Below are positions 9,901-18,704 of a stretch of 64,000 nucleotides of DNA, one piece after another (within the stretch, counting starts at the first letter, position 1; every line of letters starts with the position of its first letter). The notes under the pieces were generated by a model. The model was not told where the DNA came from, searched no databases, and saw nothing but the letters and a program-made list of their open reading frames with translations. Position numbers and translations under genes: made by a program. Origin of the DNA: CAVSJO01 sp963728445 (lineage in GTDB: Bacteria; Gemmatimonadota; Gemmatimonadetes; Longimicrobiales; RSA9). The stretch lies in contig CAVSJO010000006.1 in assembly GCA_963728445.1 (NCBI GenBank), forward strand, positions 248,001 to 312,000. The letters run 5' to 3'.

Positions 9901-10259
9901 GGTTCGACGCCGCCATGACGTGGGCGTACAAGCTGCGCGCTCTCTCGCCCTACAGCGGTCTGAACACCATCTACAGCGGCGACTTCATGCGCTGGCGGGA
10001 AGCGAGCCTGACGTGGAACGCGCCGCAGACGATGGTTTCCAAGATCGGCATCGGCGTGAAGGGGATGAGCCTGGGTGTCACGGGCCGCAACCTCATGTTG
10101 TGGACCAGCTATCCCGGCACGGACCCGGAGATCAACCTGAACGGCCGGTGCAACAGCGGCTCGTCCGCGAGCACCGACTGCAACTTCGCGCAGTCGCTCG
10201 ACGCCTTCGGGATCGCGCTCATGCGGCGCTTCTCCTTCACGGCGCGGGTGAACTTCTAG
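6963..10259 (+). CDS. susC: SusC/RagA-family TonB-linked outer membrane transporter
   Basis: 1098 residues; ATG 6963 is preceded by GGAGGAGG. A signal peptide (cut near AVAQS) leads into a carboxypeptidase-regulatory-like beta domain at about 31-115 (GTVSEKSSGRPLSGVQVFIP), then the family motif LDQVVVTGAG and a TonB plug (SEMLQGREPG, QIRIRGSASLSQSNEPIVYVDGV in part). The remainder is a long beta-barrel ending in the terminal aromatic signature RVNF. It imports large solutes such as oligosaccharides or peptides across the outer membrane, using TonB energy and a SusD lid. The susD gene follows after 67 bases that hold a hairpin. The substrate cannot be predicted, since no glycoside hydrolase or peptidase of known specificity is adjacent apart from the BNR exoproteins. 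Confidence 0.93.
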   Translation: MRLSPRIPRTLSWSVLVALIAAAPAVAQSAGTVTGTVSEKSSGRPLSGVQVFIPGTSAGAISNETGKYLLLNVPAGQRTVRAQIIGYATVSQQVTVTAGQTTTANFSLEQSVISLDQVVVTGAGAATEKKKLGNTIATLDATKLQDAPVVNVSEMLQGREPGVVGAPGSGMAGEGSQIRIRGSASLSQSNEPIVYVDGVRVDNSGGDLTYAGPSRLDDIDPESIDHIEILKGAAAATLYGTEASNGVIQIFTKHGSQGSTRWTFQTEQAADLMPDRYHHNSGFARTAAQAANISQIWGVNVQPYEVFSVPIEKDMYASTGYGSTYSLSASGGTDNVTYFVSGRYAREDGPWGSNKFDVGPSNDLNSHKQGVANLTFTASDKLRLRVSSQYAEANSEVPGNGNDILSPATLAMFAKPENANCGASSVAGYGRCSGAGNPLGAPAFATIREATYIRYYNQASHYNGSIGANYQLLPSVGLESTFGVDYVNERNTNKYPFGYVLDDVSGYYPSGYKYFSTDERRNISLDAKGNWINNFTPDVSSTMVVGVQGYVTRTHFGSEQGYDFPGPGLDVASAGTQSSYDIGESLTDIVNLGVFGQEQIGWKDWAFFTAGVRYDKNSAFGQNTAGAVYPKASVSIVPTDAGWNIPGINTLRLRAAVGQSGLQPGAFDKFTTFSPVSAPDGSGLAPDNLGNPDLKPEVSTEWEGGGEIGFLNNRASLELTYWNRTVQDALVKKQYQPTGGFTSTQLTNLGQLKAHGWEVGLRSSLYNSASTQISLFANAAYLHEIVSDMGGAAPIKVGGSYPRYRNYIKEGYAPGAMFGAALPMPCSSSPAGANVCLGAGQVPFDTNGDGVPDTEDQLKAYLANPDKNSSGGILGFDDAKLQPMMLAVACPEGQTVGCGGVLDNYLGKPSPDWTGSFGGDITFLKNLTFSTLFEWKAGNFGVTNLTDAFRKANGGIGRNTPEAAAAEAEMLNPSSTPEQRFDAAMTWAYKLRALSPYSGLNTIYSGDFMRWREASLTWNAPQTMVSKIGIGVKGMSLGVTGRNLMLWTSYPGTDPEINLNGRCNSGSSASTDCNFAQSLDAFGIALMRRFSFTARVNF

Positions 10260-10269
10260 GGACGACTGT

Positions 10270-10295
10270 GGCGGGGCGCGAGCGCGCGCCCCGCC
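10270..10295 (+). other. Intergenic hairpin between susC and susD
   Basis: GGCGGGGCGCG (10270-10280) pairs perfectly with CGCGCCCCGCC (10285-10295) across a 4-base loop. No T-run follows, so it is more likely an mRNA-stabilising or processing element than a terminator. It would allow susC and susD to be expressed at different levels from one transcript. Confidence 0.5.
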
Positions 10296-10326
10296 CTTGG
10301 CTCGAACGACCAGGAGAGATCCTTTC

Positions 10327-11691
10327 ATGATCCATAGAAAAATTCAGCGAGGGTCGCGGCGGCCGAGCGGAGGCGTCGTCCTCCTGTCGGCGTGCGCGCT
10401 GGTCCTCGGCGGGTGCAACAGCCTGCTCGACGTGACGAACCCGAACAACGTCAACGAGGAGAACCTCGGCGACGCGGCGGCCGCGGCGGCCATCGTGAAC
10501 GGCGCCGAGTACAAGGTTGCGCGGGGCTGGGCTGCGGCCAGCGGCATCTACGCGGACCTGACGGACGAGGCCACGTGGATCGGCTCCCGCGACGCGTGGA
10601 ACGAGATCGACCAGGGCAGCGTTCACAACCTGACCAACGAGTTCGCCGACGCGGCGTTCCCGGATCTCGCCTCGGCGCGCTGGACGGCCGACGACGCGAT
10701 CCAGCGCATCGAAGGGTTTTCGGCGGACGGGACGCTGACGGACCCGAGCCTGCTTCCGAAGGCGTACCTGGTAGGCGCCATCATCTACGCCACCGCGGCG
10801 GACGTCTACGACAATTTCGCCCTCTCGGACAAGCAGGAAGCCGCGCCGCCGCTGGGTGAACAGAACATGTTCCAGATGTACGAGACGGCGATCGACTACC
10901 TCAACAAGGCCGAGAGCGCGGCCAAGGCGGCCGGCAAGAAGGAGATGGAGACCGAGGCGGTGGCGTACCGCGCGCGGGTGCGGCATGCCGAAGCCGTATG
11001 GAAGCTCATCAAGCCGTTCGCTCCCGGGTCGACGCCGGCGAACCCGCTGGTGGCGGACGCCGCCATGGTCGCGGACGCGCAGCACGCCCTGGACCTCGCG
11101 GGTGACCCCAACTGGGCGTGGACGATCGAGTACACGGGCATCGACGGGATTGGCAACCCGAGCAACGAGAACGGCCTCGCATACAACGTCAACCAGCGCG
11201 GCGAGCTCCAGATCGGCGGCACGTACGTCAATCTTAGCGCGAACCACAAGACGTACGACGGCGTGAGTCTCATGGATCCGATCGACAACGTCCCGGATCC
11301 GGTCGTGCAGACCACGCTCGCCGATTTCACCGCCTCCTTCAAGTACTGGCCGGTGTACCTGGTCAGCTCCAGGGAGCTGCACCTGATCCTGGCGGAGAAC
11401 GCCCTGGCGGGTGGGGACATGTCCACGTTCGCCACGCAAATCAACGCGGTGCGTGCCATGGACGGGCTGACGCCGTGGACGACCGGCAGCTCGGTGTCCG
11501 CGAAGGACATGCTGATCTACGAGCGACAGGCAAACCTTTTCCTCCGGATCCGGCGCCTCCAGGACATGTACCGCTTCGGGATCAAGTCGCCGGAGTGGCA
11601 GACCAGCACGGACGCGAACCAGGCCGGGACGCTGTTCCCCGTACCCAACTCGGAGCGCGACACGAACCCCTGCTGGAATGGCAGCTGCTGA
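10327..11691 (+). CDS. susD: SusD/RagB-like outer membrane lipoprotein
   Basis: 454 residues from ATG 10327 (AGGAG about 10 bases upstream). A lipoprotein signal with lipobox LGGC is followed by SLLDVTNPNNV, typical of SusD-like proteins of this phylum-level group. The rest is mostly helical, as expected of the TPR-containing SusD fold, and includes a C-terminal region (YERQANLFLRIRRLQDMYRFG) characteristic of the family. It caps the SusC barrel on the cell surface and binds the ligand. It is co-directional with susC and followed by a strong terminator. Confidence 0.9.
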   Translation: MIHRKIQRGSRRPSGGVVLLSACALVLGGCNSLLDVTNPNNVNEENLGDAAAAAAIVNGAEYKVARGWAAASGIYADLTDEATWIGSRDAWNEIDQGSVHNLTNEFADAAFPDLASARWTADDAIQRIEGFSADGTLTDPSLLPKAYLVGAIIYATAADVYDNFALSDKQEAAPPLGEQNMFQMYETAIDYLNKAESAAKAAGKKEMETEAVAYRARVRHAEAVWKLIKPFAPGSTPANPLVADAAMVADAQHALDLAGDPNWAWTIEYTGIDGIGNPSNENGLAYNVNQRGELQIGGTYVNLSANHKTYDGVSLMDPIDNVPDPVVQTTLADFTASFKYWPVYLVSSRELHLILAENALAGGDMSTFATQINAVRAMDGLTPWTTGSSVSAKDMLIYERQANLFLRIRRLQDMYRFGIKSPEWQTSTDANQAGTLFPVPNSERDTNPCWNGSC

Positions 11692-11719
11692 GCCGAGCGG
11701 CCATCTCGCGGGCATGACG

Positions 11720-11753
11720 ACGGGCCCGGCGGAATTCTCCGCCGGGCCCGTTT
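11720..11753 (+). terminator. Rho-independent terminator of the susCD transcript
   Basis: Perfect 13-base stem CGGGCCCGGCGGA (11721-11733) with TCCGCCGGGCCCG (11738-11750), loop ATTC, then TTT. It lies 29 bases after the susD stop and before the convergent gene at 11787-12302. Confidence 0.8.
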
Positions 11754-11786
11754 GCATGTGGCCGGCGTCTGCCGGGCCGGCCCGCT

Positions 11787-12302
11787 CTAGTGGCCGATGG
11801 GGATCGAGATCGGCACCCGAAGCGCCGGAGTGCCTCCGCCGCCGCCGGGTGTGCCACCGCCGACGCCGTTTCCGACGATGTCGAAGACCTGGAAGATCGT
11901 GAAGATCAACACGCCCGTGCCGATCATCCCGCCCGCGATGCTCGCTTCCCGTCGCCGCTGCCGGACCCCTTCGGCGTAGCCGGAGGCGAAGGCATCACTG
12001 TGGCCGGCGTCGCTGCCGCCCGCCGACCGCACGGAATCCAGCACGGCGCTCGGCACCTCTACGCCGGAATCGCCGGCCCGATGATAGACGAACGCCGTTC
12101 CGAACGGTCCGGCGACGACCCCGCCGAGGAATCCGCGACCCGCCCACGAGAAGGGGAAGTTGCGATGGGCTACCGCGGAGCCGCGGATGGCTGCGCTGTC
12201 GGCGGCGATCTCCTCGGGGGTCACCGGGGCCGGTGCCGGAGTCTGGGCGCGAAGAGGGACCGCGACGCAGAGGACGAGGAGGGCAGACCAGATCGTTCGC
12301 AT
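11787..12302 (-). CDS. Hypothetical secreted or membrane protein, Gly-rich C-terminus
   Basis: 171 residues, not recognised. ATG 12302 opens a clear signal peptide (TIWSALLVLCVAVPLRAQ). The mature part has a short Gly/Phe segment (FLGGVVAGPFGTAF), a basic stretch (EGVRQRRREA), one strongly hydrophobic helix (MIGTGVLIFTIFQVFDIVG) and a Gly-rich linker near the end. Composition matches its neighbours. It converges on susD and diverges from BNR copy 2. The layout suggests a small envelope protein with one membrane anchor; no function can be assigned. Confidence 0.7.
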   Translation of the reverse strand: MRTIWSALLVLCVAVPLRAQTPAPAPVTPEEIAADSAAIRGSAVAHRNFPFSWAGRGFLGGVVAGPFGTAFVYHRAGDSGVEVPSAVLDSVRSAGGSDAGHSDAFASGYAEGVRQRRREASIAGGMIGTGVLIFTIFQVFDIVGNGVGGGTPGGGGGTPALRVPISIPIGH

Positions 12303-12580
12303 GGGACTCCGTGGCTGAAGTCGTTGGGCTGGCGCCGCTCCAACAAGGCGCGCTTCGGGAAAGATAGCCTCTGGAAGAGCGCTGCCTCAACGGGGAGTGC
12401 GCCGTTCCGCTGCGCGGTTGCCCGCTGCAGCGAGGCCGGATAAAATTCCACCCTCCCATCGGCCAGTCCCGAGCACTCGACGTCCGGCAGCCCTGCACGG
12501 TCGCCCCGAGCCCGCGAGATGCGGTCACGGGATCGTCGCTCGCGGAGCGAGGCCACTCCAATCAGGACGGATGAACAGGC

Positions 12581-15358
12581 ATGATCGTGACGAAGAGGGC
12601 GCGACGGAGAGCGGCGAAAGCAGCGGCAGCGGCCGGGATGCTCGTGCTCCTGTCCGCGTCCGCGGGTTCGGCCCAGCAGAAGACGGCGGCGCAGCAGAAG
12701 ACGGCGCCGGGCGCCCTGACCCAGGACCTGCTCGAGGCCGTGAAGCCCCGCTCGATCGGGCCGGCAAACCAGGGCGGCCGGGTGACCTCCATTGCGGTTC
12801 CGGAGGGCACGGACCACAAGACAATCTACATCGGATACGCGACGGGCGGAGTCTGGAAGTCGAGCAACGCCGGGATCACGTGGAAGCCGATCTTCGAGGA
12901 CCAGGACTTCGCGGCCGTCGCGGACGTTGCTGTCTCCCCGGCTGATCCGAAGGTCGTGTGGGTCGGCACGGGTGAGCGCAACTCGCTGCGGTCCCAGGGC
13001 TGGGGAAACGGCGTGTACCGGTCGACGGACGGCGGATCCACGTGGAAGCACGTCGGTCTGGAGGACTCGAGAGAGATCGGCCGCATCGCCGCCGATCCCC
13101 GGGACGCGGACGTGGCGTACGTGGCCGCCATGGGGCACCTCTGGGGACCGAACCCGGAGCGCGGCCTCTACAAGACGACGGACGGCGGCGGCACCTGGAA
13201 GAAGGTGCTGTTCGTGGACGACACGACCGGCTTCATCGACGTGAAGCTCAAGCCGGACGATCCTGACGTCGTGTACGCCGCCGGATGGCACCACCTGCGC
13301 TGGGGCGGCGGACACATGGAGGGCGCGGGCGCCGGCAGCGGCATCTGGAAGTCGACGGACGGCGGCTCGACGTGGACCCGGCTCACGGACCCGAAGCTGA
13401 ACAACGGTCTTCCGGCGGAGGCCCTCGGCCGGATCGGGCTCGGGGTCTCGAAGTCGGCGCCGAACGTCGTGTACGCCGTGATCCAGGCGGCGACGTCGTC
13501 CACGAACCCCGGTGTGAGCCCCGAAGGCGGCCTCTTCCGCAGCGACGACGCCGGGGCGAGCTGGACGCGGGTCAACGACGTGAGCGCCGTTCCCGACTAC
13601 TACTACAACGAAGTCTTCGTCGACCCGTCGAACGCCGACCGGCTGTGGCTGGCCGGCACCCTCCTGGGCTACTCCGAGGACGGCGGCCGGACCGTGGCCC
13701 CGGTCATGCCCGGCAACATCCACGTGGACAATCACGCCATGTGGGTCGACCCGGACGATCCCCAGCACATCCTGCTCGGCAACGACGGCGGCCTGCACAC
13801 GAGCTTCGACGCCGGCAAGGCGTGGTGGCACCACGAGATGCCGGCGGGCCAGTTCTACGAGATCTCCATCGACAGCACGAAGCAGCCGTACCACGTGTGC
13901 GGCGGATTGCAGGACAACGGCGTCTGGTGCGGACCGTCCCGCACGCGGGAGCGAGTCGGCGTGACGAGCCGGGACTGGCAGACGGTCTTCGGCGGCGACG
14001 GAATGGTGAGCCACGTCTCTCCGGACAGCGGCAACATCCTGTACGCGGAGTACCAGTTCGGGACGATCCACCGGATCGACACGAACACCTGGGAGGCGGT
14101 GAACATCCAGCCCCACGCCGAGGACGCGGGCCGGGAGAGCGGCTACGAGTTCCGGTGGGGATGGACGACGCCGTTCATCATTTCCCACTACGATCCCACC
14201 ACGCTCTATCTCGGCGGCAACTACCTCTTCGAGCTGACGGACCGCGGCCGGCACTGGGAGATCCTCGGATCGGACATGACGCGGCAGAGCCGGACGAATC
14301 CCGAGCCGATCGCGGGTTACACGAGCTACGGCGTGATCCACTCGATCGCCGAGTCGCCGCTGGACCGGAACGTACTGTGGACCGGCTCGGACGACGGGCT
14401 GCTCTGGGTCAGCACCGACGCCGGGAAGTCGTGGACGAACGTCACGCGAAACGTCCCCGACGAGAATGCGCGGCGATGCTTCGTGGCGGAGATCGACGCC
14501 TCGGCCCACGATCGCGGAACGGCGTTCGTCGCCTACGACTGCCACCGCCGGGACGACTACCACCCATACGTCTACAGGACCACGGATCTCGGAAAGACGT
14601 GGAAGCGGATCTCCGACGGCCTGCCGCAGGACGCCGGCAGCTACGTGATCCGGCAGGACCCGCAGAACGCGGATCTCCTCTACGCGGGCGACGAGCGCGG
14701 TCTCTATGTCTCGAACGACGGCGGGGCGGCGTGGACGCGCCTGAAGGGGCTCCCCACGGTGCCGGTGCGGGACGTGAACCTCGGCCCCGGCGGCGAGGAG
14801 CTCGTGATCCCGACGTTCGGCCGCAGCGTCTGGATCATGGACGCCGGGGCGCTGCGGGCGATGACCCCCGCAGCCCTCGAGCAGCCGGCGGCGCTTTTCC
14901 CGGTGACGCCCGGACGGATCTTCGAGGAGGCGGACACGTATGCGTCCTTCGGGGACACGCGCTACCGGGGAGAGAATCCGCCGACTGGCGTGGTGATCAC
15001 GTACTACCTGAAGGCAGACGAGGGGAAGGACGTCTCGCTGACGGTCCGACGGGTGGGGGACACGGGCGCCGCCGCCGTCGACACCGCGGCTGCCGGGGAT
15101 TCCGCTGAAGCGGCCGGAAGCGCCGGAGCGGTGGTCCGCACCATCTCGGCGAGCGGACGCCCGGGCGTGCACCGGGTCGTGTGGGACCTTCAGGCCAGCC
15201 GGCCGCGGCCCCGGGAACTCGGCGGCCCCACGTCCCGCAGTGAGCTGTCCAGGGTGCTGCCCGGCCGCTACTCGGTCACGCTCAAGGCGGGCGGCAGGAC
15301 GCTCTCGGAGACCTTCACGGTCGCCCACGGCTGGGCGCAGTCGACGTCGGACCATTGA
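12581..15358 (+). CDS. Secreted BNR/Asp-box beta-propeller protein, copy 2 (lacks C-terminal helical domain)
   Basis: 925 residues from ATG 12581 (AGGACGGA upstream). A signal peptide (MLVLLSASAGSAQQ) is followed by a short QQKTA repeat. About ten Asp-boxes are visible, such as RSTDGGSTWK, KTTDGGGTWK, VSTDAGKSWT and RTTDLGKTWK. Its order of domains matches copies 1 and 3 up to the last beta domain, but the protein stops at the point where the paralogues read DPR and enter a helical C-terminal region of about 100 residues. Copy 3 starts 46 bases downstream, so the two are probably one operon. The likely site of action is the periplasm or cell exterior; the substrate is unknown. Confidence 0.85.
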   Translation: MIVTKRARRRAAKAAAAAGMLVLLSASAGSAQQKTAAQQKTAPGALTQDLLEAVKPRSIGPANQGGRVTSIAVPEGTDHKTIYIGYATGGVWKSSNAGITWKPIFEDQDFAAVADVAVSPADPKVVWVGTGERNSLRSQGWGNGVYRSTDGGSTWKHVGLEDSREIGRIAADPRDADVAYVAAMGHLWGPNPERGLYKTTDGGGTWKKVLFVDDTTGFIDVKLKPDDPDVVYAAGWHHLRWGGGHMEGAGAGSGIWKSTDGGSTWTRLTDPKLNNGLPAEALGRIGLGVSKSAPNVVYAVIQAATSSTNPGVSPEGGLFRSDDAGASWTRVNDVSAVPDYYYNEVFVDPSNADRLWLAGTLLGYSEDGGRTVAPVMPGNIHVDNHAMWVDPDDPQHILLGNDGGLHTSFDAGKAWWHHEMPAGQFYEISIDSTKQPYHVCGGLQDNGVWCGPSRTRERVGVTSRDWQTVFGGDGMVSHVSPDSGNILYAEYQFGTIHRIDTNTWEAVNIQPHAEDAGRESGYEFRWGWTTPFIISHYDPTTLYLGGNYLFELTDRGRHWEILGSDMTRQSRTNPEPIAGYTSYGVIHSIAESPLDRNVLWTGSDDGLLWVSTDAGKSWTNVTRNVPDENARRCFVAEIDASAHDRGTAFVAYDCHRRDDYHPYVYRTTDLGKTWKRISDGLPQDAGSYVIRQDPQNADLLYAGDERGLYVSNDGGAAWTRLKGLPTVPVRDVNLGPGGEELVIPTFGRSVWIMDAGALRAMTPAALEQPAALFPVTPGRIFEEADTYASFGDTRYRGENPPTGVVITYYLKADEGKDVSLTVRRVGDTGAAAVDTAAAGDSAEAAGSAGAVVRTISASGRPGVHRVVWDLQASRPRPRELGGPTSRSELSRVLPGRYSVTLKAGGRTLSETFTVAHGWAQSTSDH

Positions 15359-15404
15359 CACACGCCATCCAGGAATCGTTCACGTGCGGAAAAGGAGAGC
15401 CGCA

Positions 15405-18400
15405 ATGAAGCATGCTCCAACCTCGCTGCGATGGATCGCCGCGGCCGGAATGGCCGTGGCCGTCTGTGTGGCGACCCCCGGCCCCGGCACGGCGCAGGCG
15501 CGCTCGGCCACGGCGGCCTACGACACCGCCCTCTTCAGCGGGCTCACGTTCACGAGCCGCGGACCCCTCCGCGGCGGTCGTTCCATCGCGGCGGGCGGCA
15601 GCGCTGCGCGGCCGAACGAGTACTACTTCGGCGCCACGGGCGGCGGGCTGTGGAAGACCACGGACGGCGGCGTAACCTGGCACCCGGTGACGGACGGGTA
15701 CCTGACGAGCCCATCCGTCGGTGCGGTGGCGGTGTGCGAGGCGAACCCCGACATCGTCTACATCGGGACCGGCGAACGGGAGCTGCGCGGGAACGTCCAG
15801 CCGGGCGACGGCGTGTACAAGTCGACGGACGCCGGCAAGACGTGGAAGCACATCGGCCTGAAGGACGTCGGGACCATCTCGGAGCTGCGCGTCGACCCGT
15901 CGCAGTGCGACCGCGTGTTCGCGGCAGGCTTCGGCCATTACGGTGAGCCGAACCCCGAGCGCGGCGTGTACCGCTCGACGGACGGCGGCGCGACCTGGAC
16001 GAAGGTCCTCTACCGGGACGACAACACGGCGGCCGTCGCCGTGGAGATCGATCCGGTGAACCCGCAGGTGGTCTACGCCGGCCTCTGGGAGGCCTGGCGG
16101 AAGCCGTGGGGCATGTCCAGCGGCGGGAAGGGGAGCGGCCTGTTCAAGAGCACGGACGGCGGCGACCACTGGACCGAGCTGACGCACAACCCCGGTCTCG
16201 TCCCGCAGGACCAGCTCGTCGGGAAGGTCGACGTGACCGTCTCTCCCGCCAACGACAAGCGGGTGTGGGCGATCCTCGAGGCCGACTCCGGCGGCGTCTT
16301 CCGCTCCGACGACGGTGGCGCCACATGGACGCGCACGAACAACGAGCGGAAGCTGCGGCAGCGGGCGTTCTACTACAGCCACGTCATCGCGGATCCGAAG
16401 GACACGTCGGTCGTCTACTCGCTGAACACGGGGATGTACCGGTCGAAGGACGGCGGCAAGACCTTCCAGTCGATCCGCGTGCCCCACGGCGACAATCACG
16501 ACCTGTGGATCGCGCCGAACGATCCGGACCGGATGATCGAGACGAACGACGGCGGCGCGAACGTGTCCGTCAACGGCGGGAAGAGCTGGACGGACCAGGA
16601 CTTCCCGACGGCTCAGTTCTACCGGCTGGCGCTGGACTACCACCAGCCGTACTGGCTGTGCGGCGCGCAGCAGGACAACAGCACGGTGTGCATGCCGTCG
16701 AAGGACTGGGACTTCCTCTCGGCCAACCAGAACGGCTTCTTCGTGGCCGTGGGCGGCGGCGAGAGCGGCTACATCGCGCCGGACCCGGGGAACACGAACG
16801 TCTACTACGCCGGGTCGTACGGCGGCGACCTGAGCCGGTTCGACTGGTCGACGGGCGAGTACCGGCCGATCAACGTGTGGCCGGACAACCCCATGGGCTA
16901 CTCGGCCAAGGACATCGACGAGCGGTTCCAGTGGACGTACCCGATCGTCTTCGCGCCCACCGATCCGCACGTGATGTACGTCACGTCGCAGCACGTGTGG
17001 AAGACGACGAACGAGGGACAGAGCTGGACGAAGATCAGTCCGGACCTGACGCGTCACGCGCCGGAGACGCTCGGACCCTCCGGCGGGCCCATCACCAAGG
17101 ACCAGACGGGCGTCGAGACCTACGCCACCGTGTTCGCCCTCACGCCGTCCTCGCACGACGGGAACACGATCTGGGCCGGCTCCGACGATGGGCTGGTGCA
17201 CATCACGCGGGACGGCGGAGCCAGCTGGCAGGACATCACGCCGAAGGGGCTCCCGGAGTTCGCCAAGGTCATGACCATCGAGGAGTCGCCGGAGCAGCCG
17301 GGCACGGCCTATCTCACAGCCCAGCGCTACCTCCTGAACGACTTCGCGCCCTACGTCTTCCGGACCACGGACTACGGCAAGACGTGGACGAAGATCACGA
17401 ACGGCCTGCCCGCCAACGAGCCGACGCAGAGCATCCGTGAGGATCCGAAGCGGCAGGGCCTGCTCTTCCTCGGCACCAACTACGGGCTCTGGATCAGCTT
17501 CGACGCCGGGGACCACTGGCAGAAGTTCTCGCGCAACCTGCCGACGGTCCAGGTCTCCGACCTGCAGATCCGGGACAACGACCTGGCCATCGCGACGCAC
17601 GGGCGCGGGTTCTACGTGATGTACAACATCGGCCCGCTTCGCCAGCTCACGCCGGACATCGCCCAGGCGCCGGTGCACCTGTTCAAGCCGGACGAGACGG
17701 TGCGCGGCGTGGACCGGGGCGTGAGCGTCTACTACTACCTCGAGCAGCCGGCGAAGCAGCTCGCCCTCGAGTTCCTGGACGGGCAGGGCAAGGTGATTCG
17801 CCGTTTCGAGGCGACGCCGAAGCCCGACTCGGCGCAGGCCGAGGACGAAGGTGAAGAAAGCTACTTCGGACGTCGCAATGCGAAGCCCACGGACAAGGCG
17901 GGCGTGAACCAGTTCATCTGGGACACGCGCTATCCGCCGTTCACTACGTTCGACAACCTGATCATGTGGGCGGCCGCGCCCATGGGCCCGCAGGCCGTGC
18001 CGGGGACGTATACGGTGCGACTCGTCGCCGACGGCAAGACGCAGACGCAGCCGTTCGACATCCGGATGGATCCGCGCCTGCAGGGTAGCGTCACGCTCGC
18101 AGACCTGCAGAAGCGTTTCGACCTGGCCATGAAGGTGCGGGACAAGGTGAGCCAGGCGAACGACGCGGTGCTCCTCATCCGGGGCGTCAACGGCCAGATC
18201 GGGGATCGCCTCAAGAGCACCGACGTGCAGGAGATCGAGAAGAAGGGGCAGCAGGTCGAGAACAAGCTGAAGGGCGTCGAGAGCGACATCTATCAGGTGA
18301 AGAACCAGAGCAACCAGGACCCGCTCAACTACCCCATCAGGCTGAACAACAAGCTCGCGGCCCTGATGTTCACCATCGAGCAGGCCGAGGACCAGCCGAC

Positions 18401-18578
18401 GGACCAGATGTACGACGTCTTCAAGGACCTGTCGGGCAAGCTGGACGTCCAGATCACGCAGATGAATACGATCCTGGATTCGGACCTGTCGGAGCTGAAC
18501 GATCTGCTCCGGAAGCACAACCTGCCGGTCGTGAAGAAGGAGCCGCAGAAGTCGGACAAGAAGGACGTCACGAGCTGA
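15405..18578 (+). CDS. Secreted BNR/Asp-box beta-propeller protein, copy 3
   Basis: 1057 residues from ATG 15405, chosen because AAAGGAG precedes it and a signal peptide follows (WIAAAGMAVAVCVATPGPGTAQA). About eleven Asp-boxes occur, e.g. KTTDGGVTWH, KSTDAGKTWK, RSTDGGATWT, RTTDYGKTWT. After the propeller comes a beta domain with a MDPR motif, then a long helical tail (about 930-1050, charged and probably coiled) ending in a Lys-rich segment. Like copy 1 it belongs to the sortilin/VPS10-like exoprotein group, whose biochemical role is not established. It ends 23 bases before a hairpin. Confidence 0.85.
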   Translation: MKHAPTSLRWIAAAGMAVAVCVATPGPGTAQARSATAAYDTALFSGLTFTSRGPLRGGRSIAAGGSAARPNEYYFGATGGGLWKTTDGGVTWHPVTDGYLTSPSVGAVAVCEANPDIVYIGTGERELRGNVQPGDGVYKSTDAGKTWKHIGLKDVGTISELRVDPSQCDRVFAAGFGHYGEPNPERGVYRSTDGGATWTKVLYRDDNTAAVAVEIDPVNPQVVYAGLWEAWRKPWGMSSGGKGSGLFKSTDGGDHWTELTHNPGLVPQDQLVGKVDVTVSPANDKRVWAILEADSGGVFRSDDGGATWTRTNNERKLRQRAFYYSHVIADPKDTSVVYSLNTGMYRSKDGGKTFQSIRVPHGDNHDLWIAPNDPDRMIETNDGGANVSVNGGKSWTDQDFPTAQFYRLALDYHQPYWLCGAQQDNSTVCMPSKDWDFLSANQNGFFVAVGGGESGYIAPDPGNTNVYYAGSYGGDLSRFDWSTGEYRPINVWPDNPMGYSAKDIDERFQWTYPIVFAPTDPHVMYVTSQHVWKTTNEGQSWTKISPDLTRHAPETLGPSGGPITKDQTGVETYATVFALTPSSHDGNTIWAGSDDGLVHITRDGGASWQDITPKGLPEFAKVMTIEESPEQPGTAYLTAQRYLLNDFAPYVFRTTDYGKTWTKITNGLPANEPTQSIREDPKRQGLLFLGTNYGLWISFDAGDHWQKFSRNLPTVQVSDLQIRDNDLAIATHGRGFYVMYNIGPLRQLTPDIAQAPVHLFKPDETVRGVDRGVSVYYYLEQPAKQLALEFLDGQGKVIRRFEATPKPDSAQAEDEGEESYFGRRNAKPTDKAGVNQFIWDTRYPPFTTFDNLIMWAAAPMGPQAVPGTYTVRLVADGKTQTQPFDIRMDPRLQGSVTLADLQKRFDLAMKVRDKVSQANDAVLLIRGVNGQIGDRLKSTDVQEIEKKGQQVENKLKGVESDIYQVKNQSNQDPLNYPIRLNNKLAALMFTIEQAEDQPTDQMYDVFKDLSGKLDVQITQMNTILDSDLSELNDLLRKHNLPVVKKEPQKSDKKDVTS

Positions 18579-18600
18579 CGCGGTTCGGAATCGGAGCACG

Positions 18601-18634
18601 GACGGGGGCGGCCGCGCGTGCGGTCGCCCCCGTC
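18601..18634 (+). terminator. Terminator-like hairpin after BNR copy 3
   Basis: GACGGGGGCG (18601-18610) pairs with CGCCCCCGTC (18625-18634), and the stem can extend inward. It is followed by CTCGTG rather than a T-run, so termination would be weak or factor-assisted. Confidence 0.5.
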
Positions 18635-18704
18635 CTCGTGAGCGGAGGACCATCGTCGGGGGCGGGCAACCGGCGCCCCGGCGCCGGAGGAGGAGTCGAG
18701 GCGA

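Noticed and set aside
8235..10328. A 697-residue minus-strand frame opposite susC
   Set aside because: Antisense shadow of the SusC barrel; biased composition and no recognisable motif.
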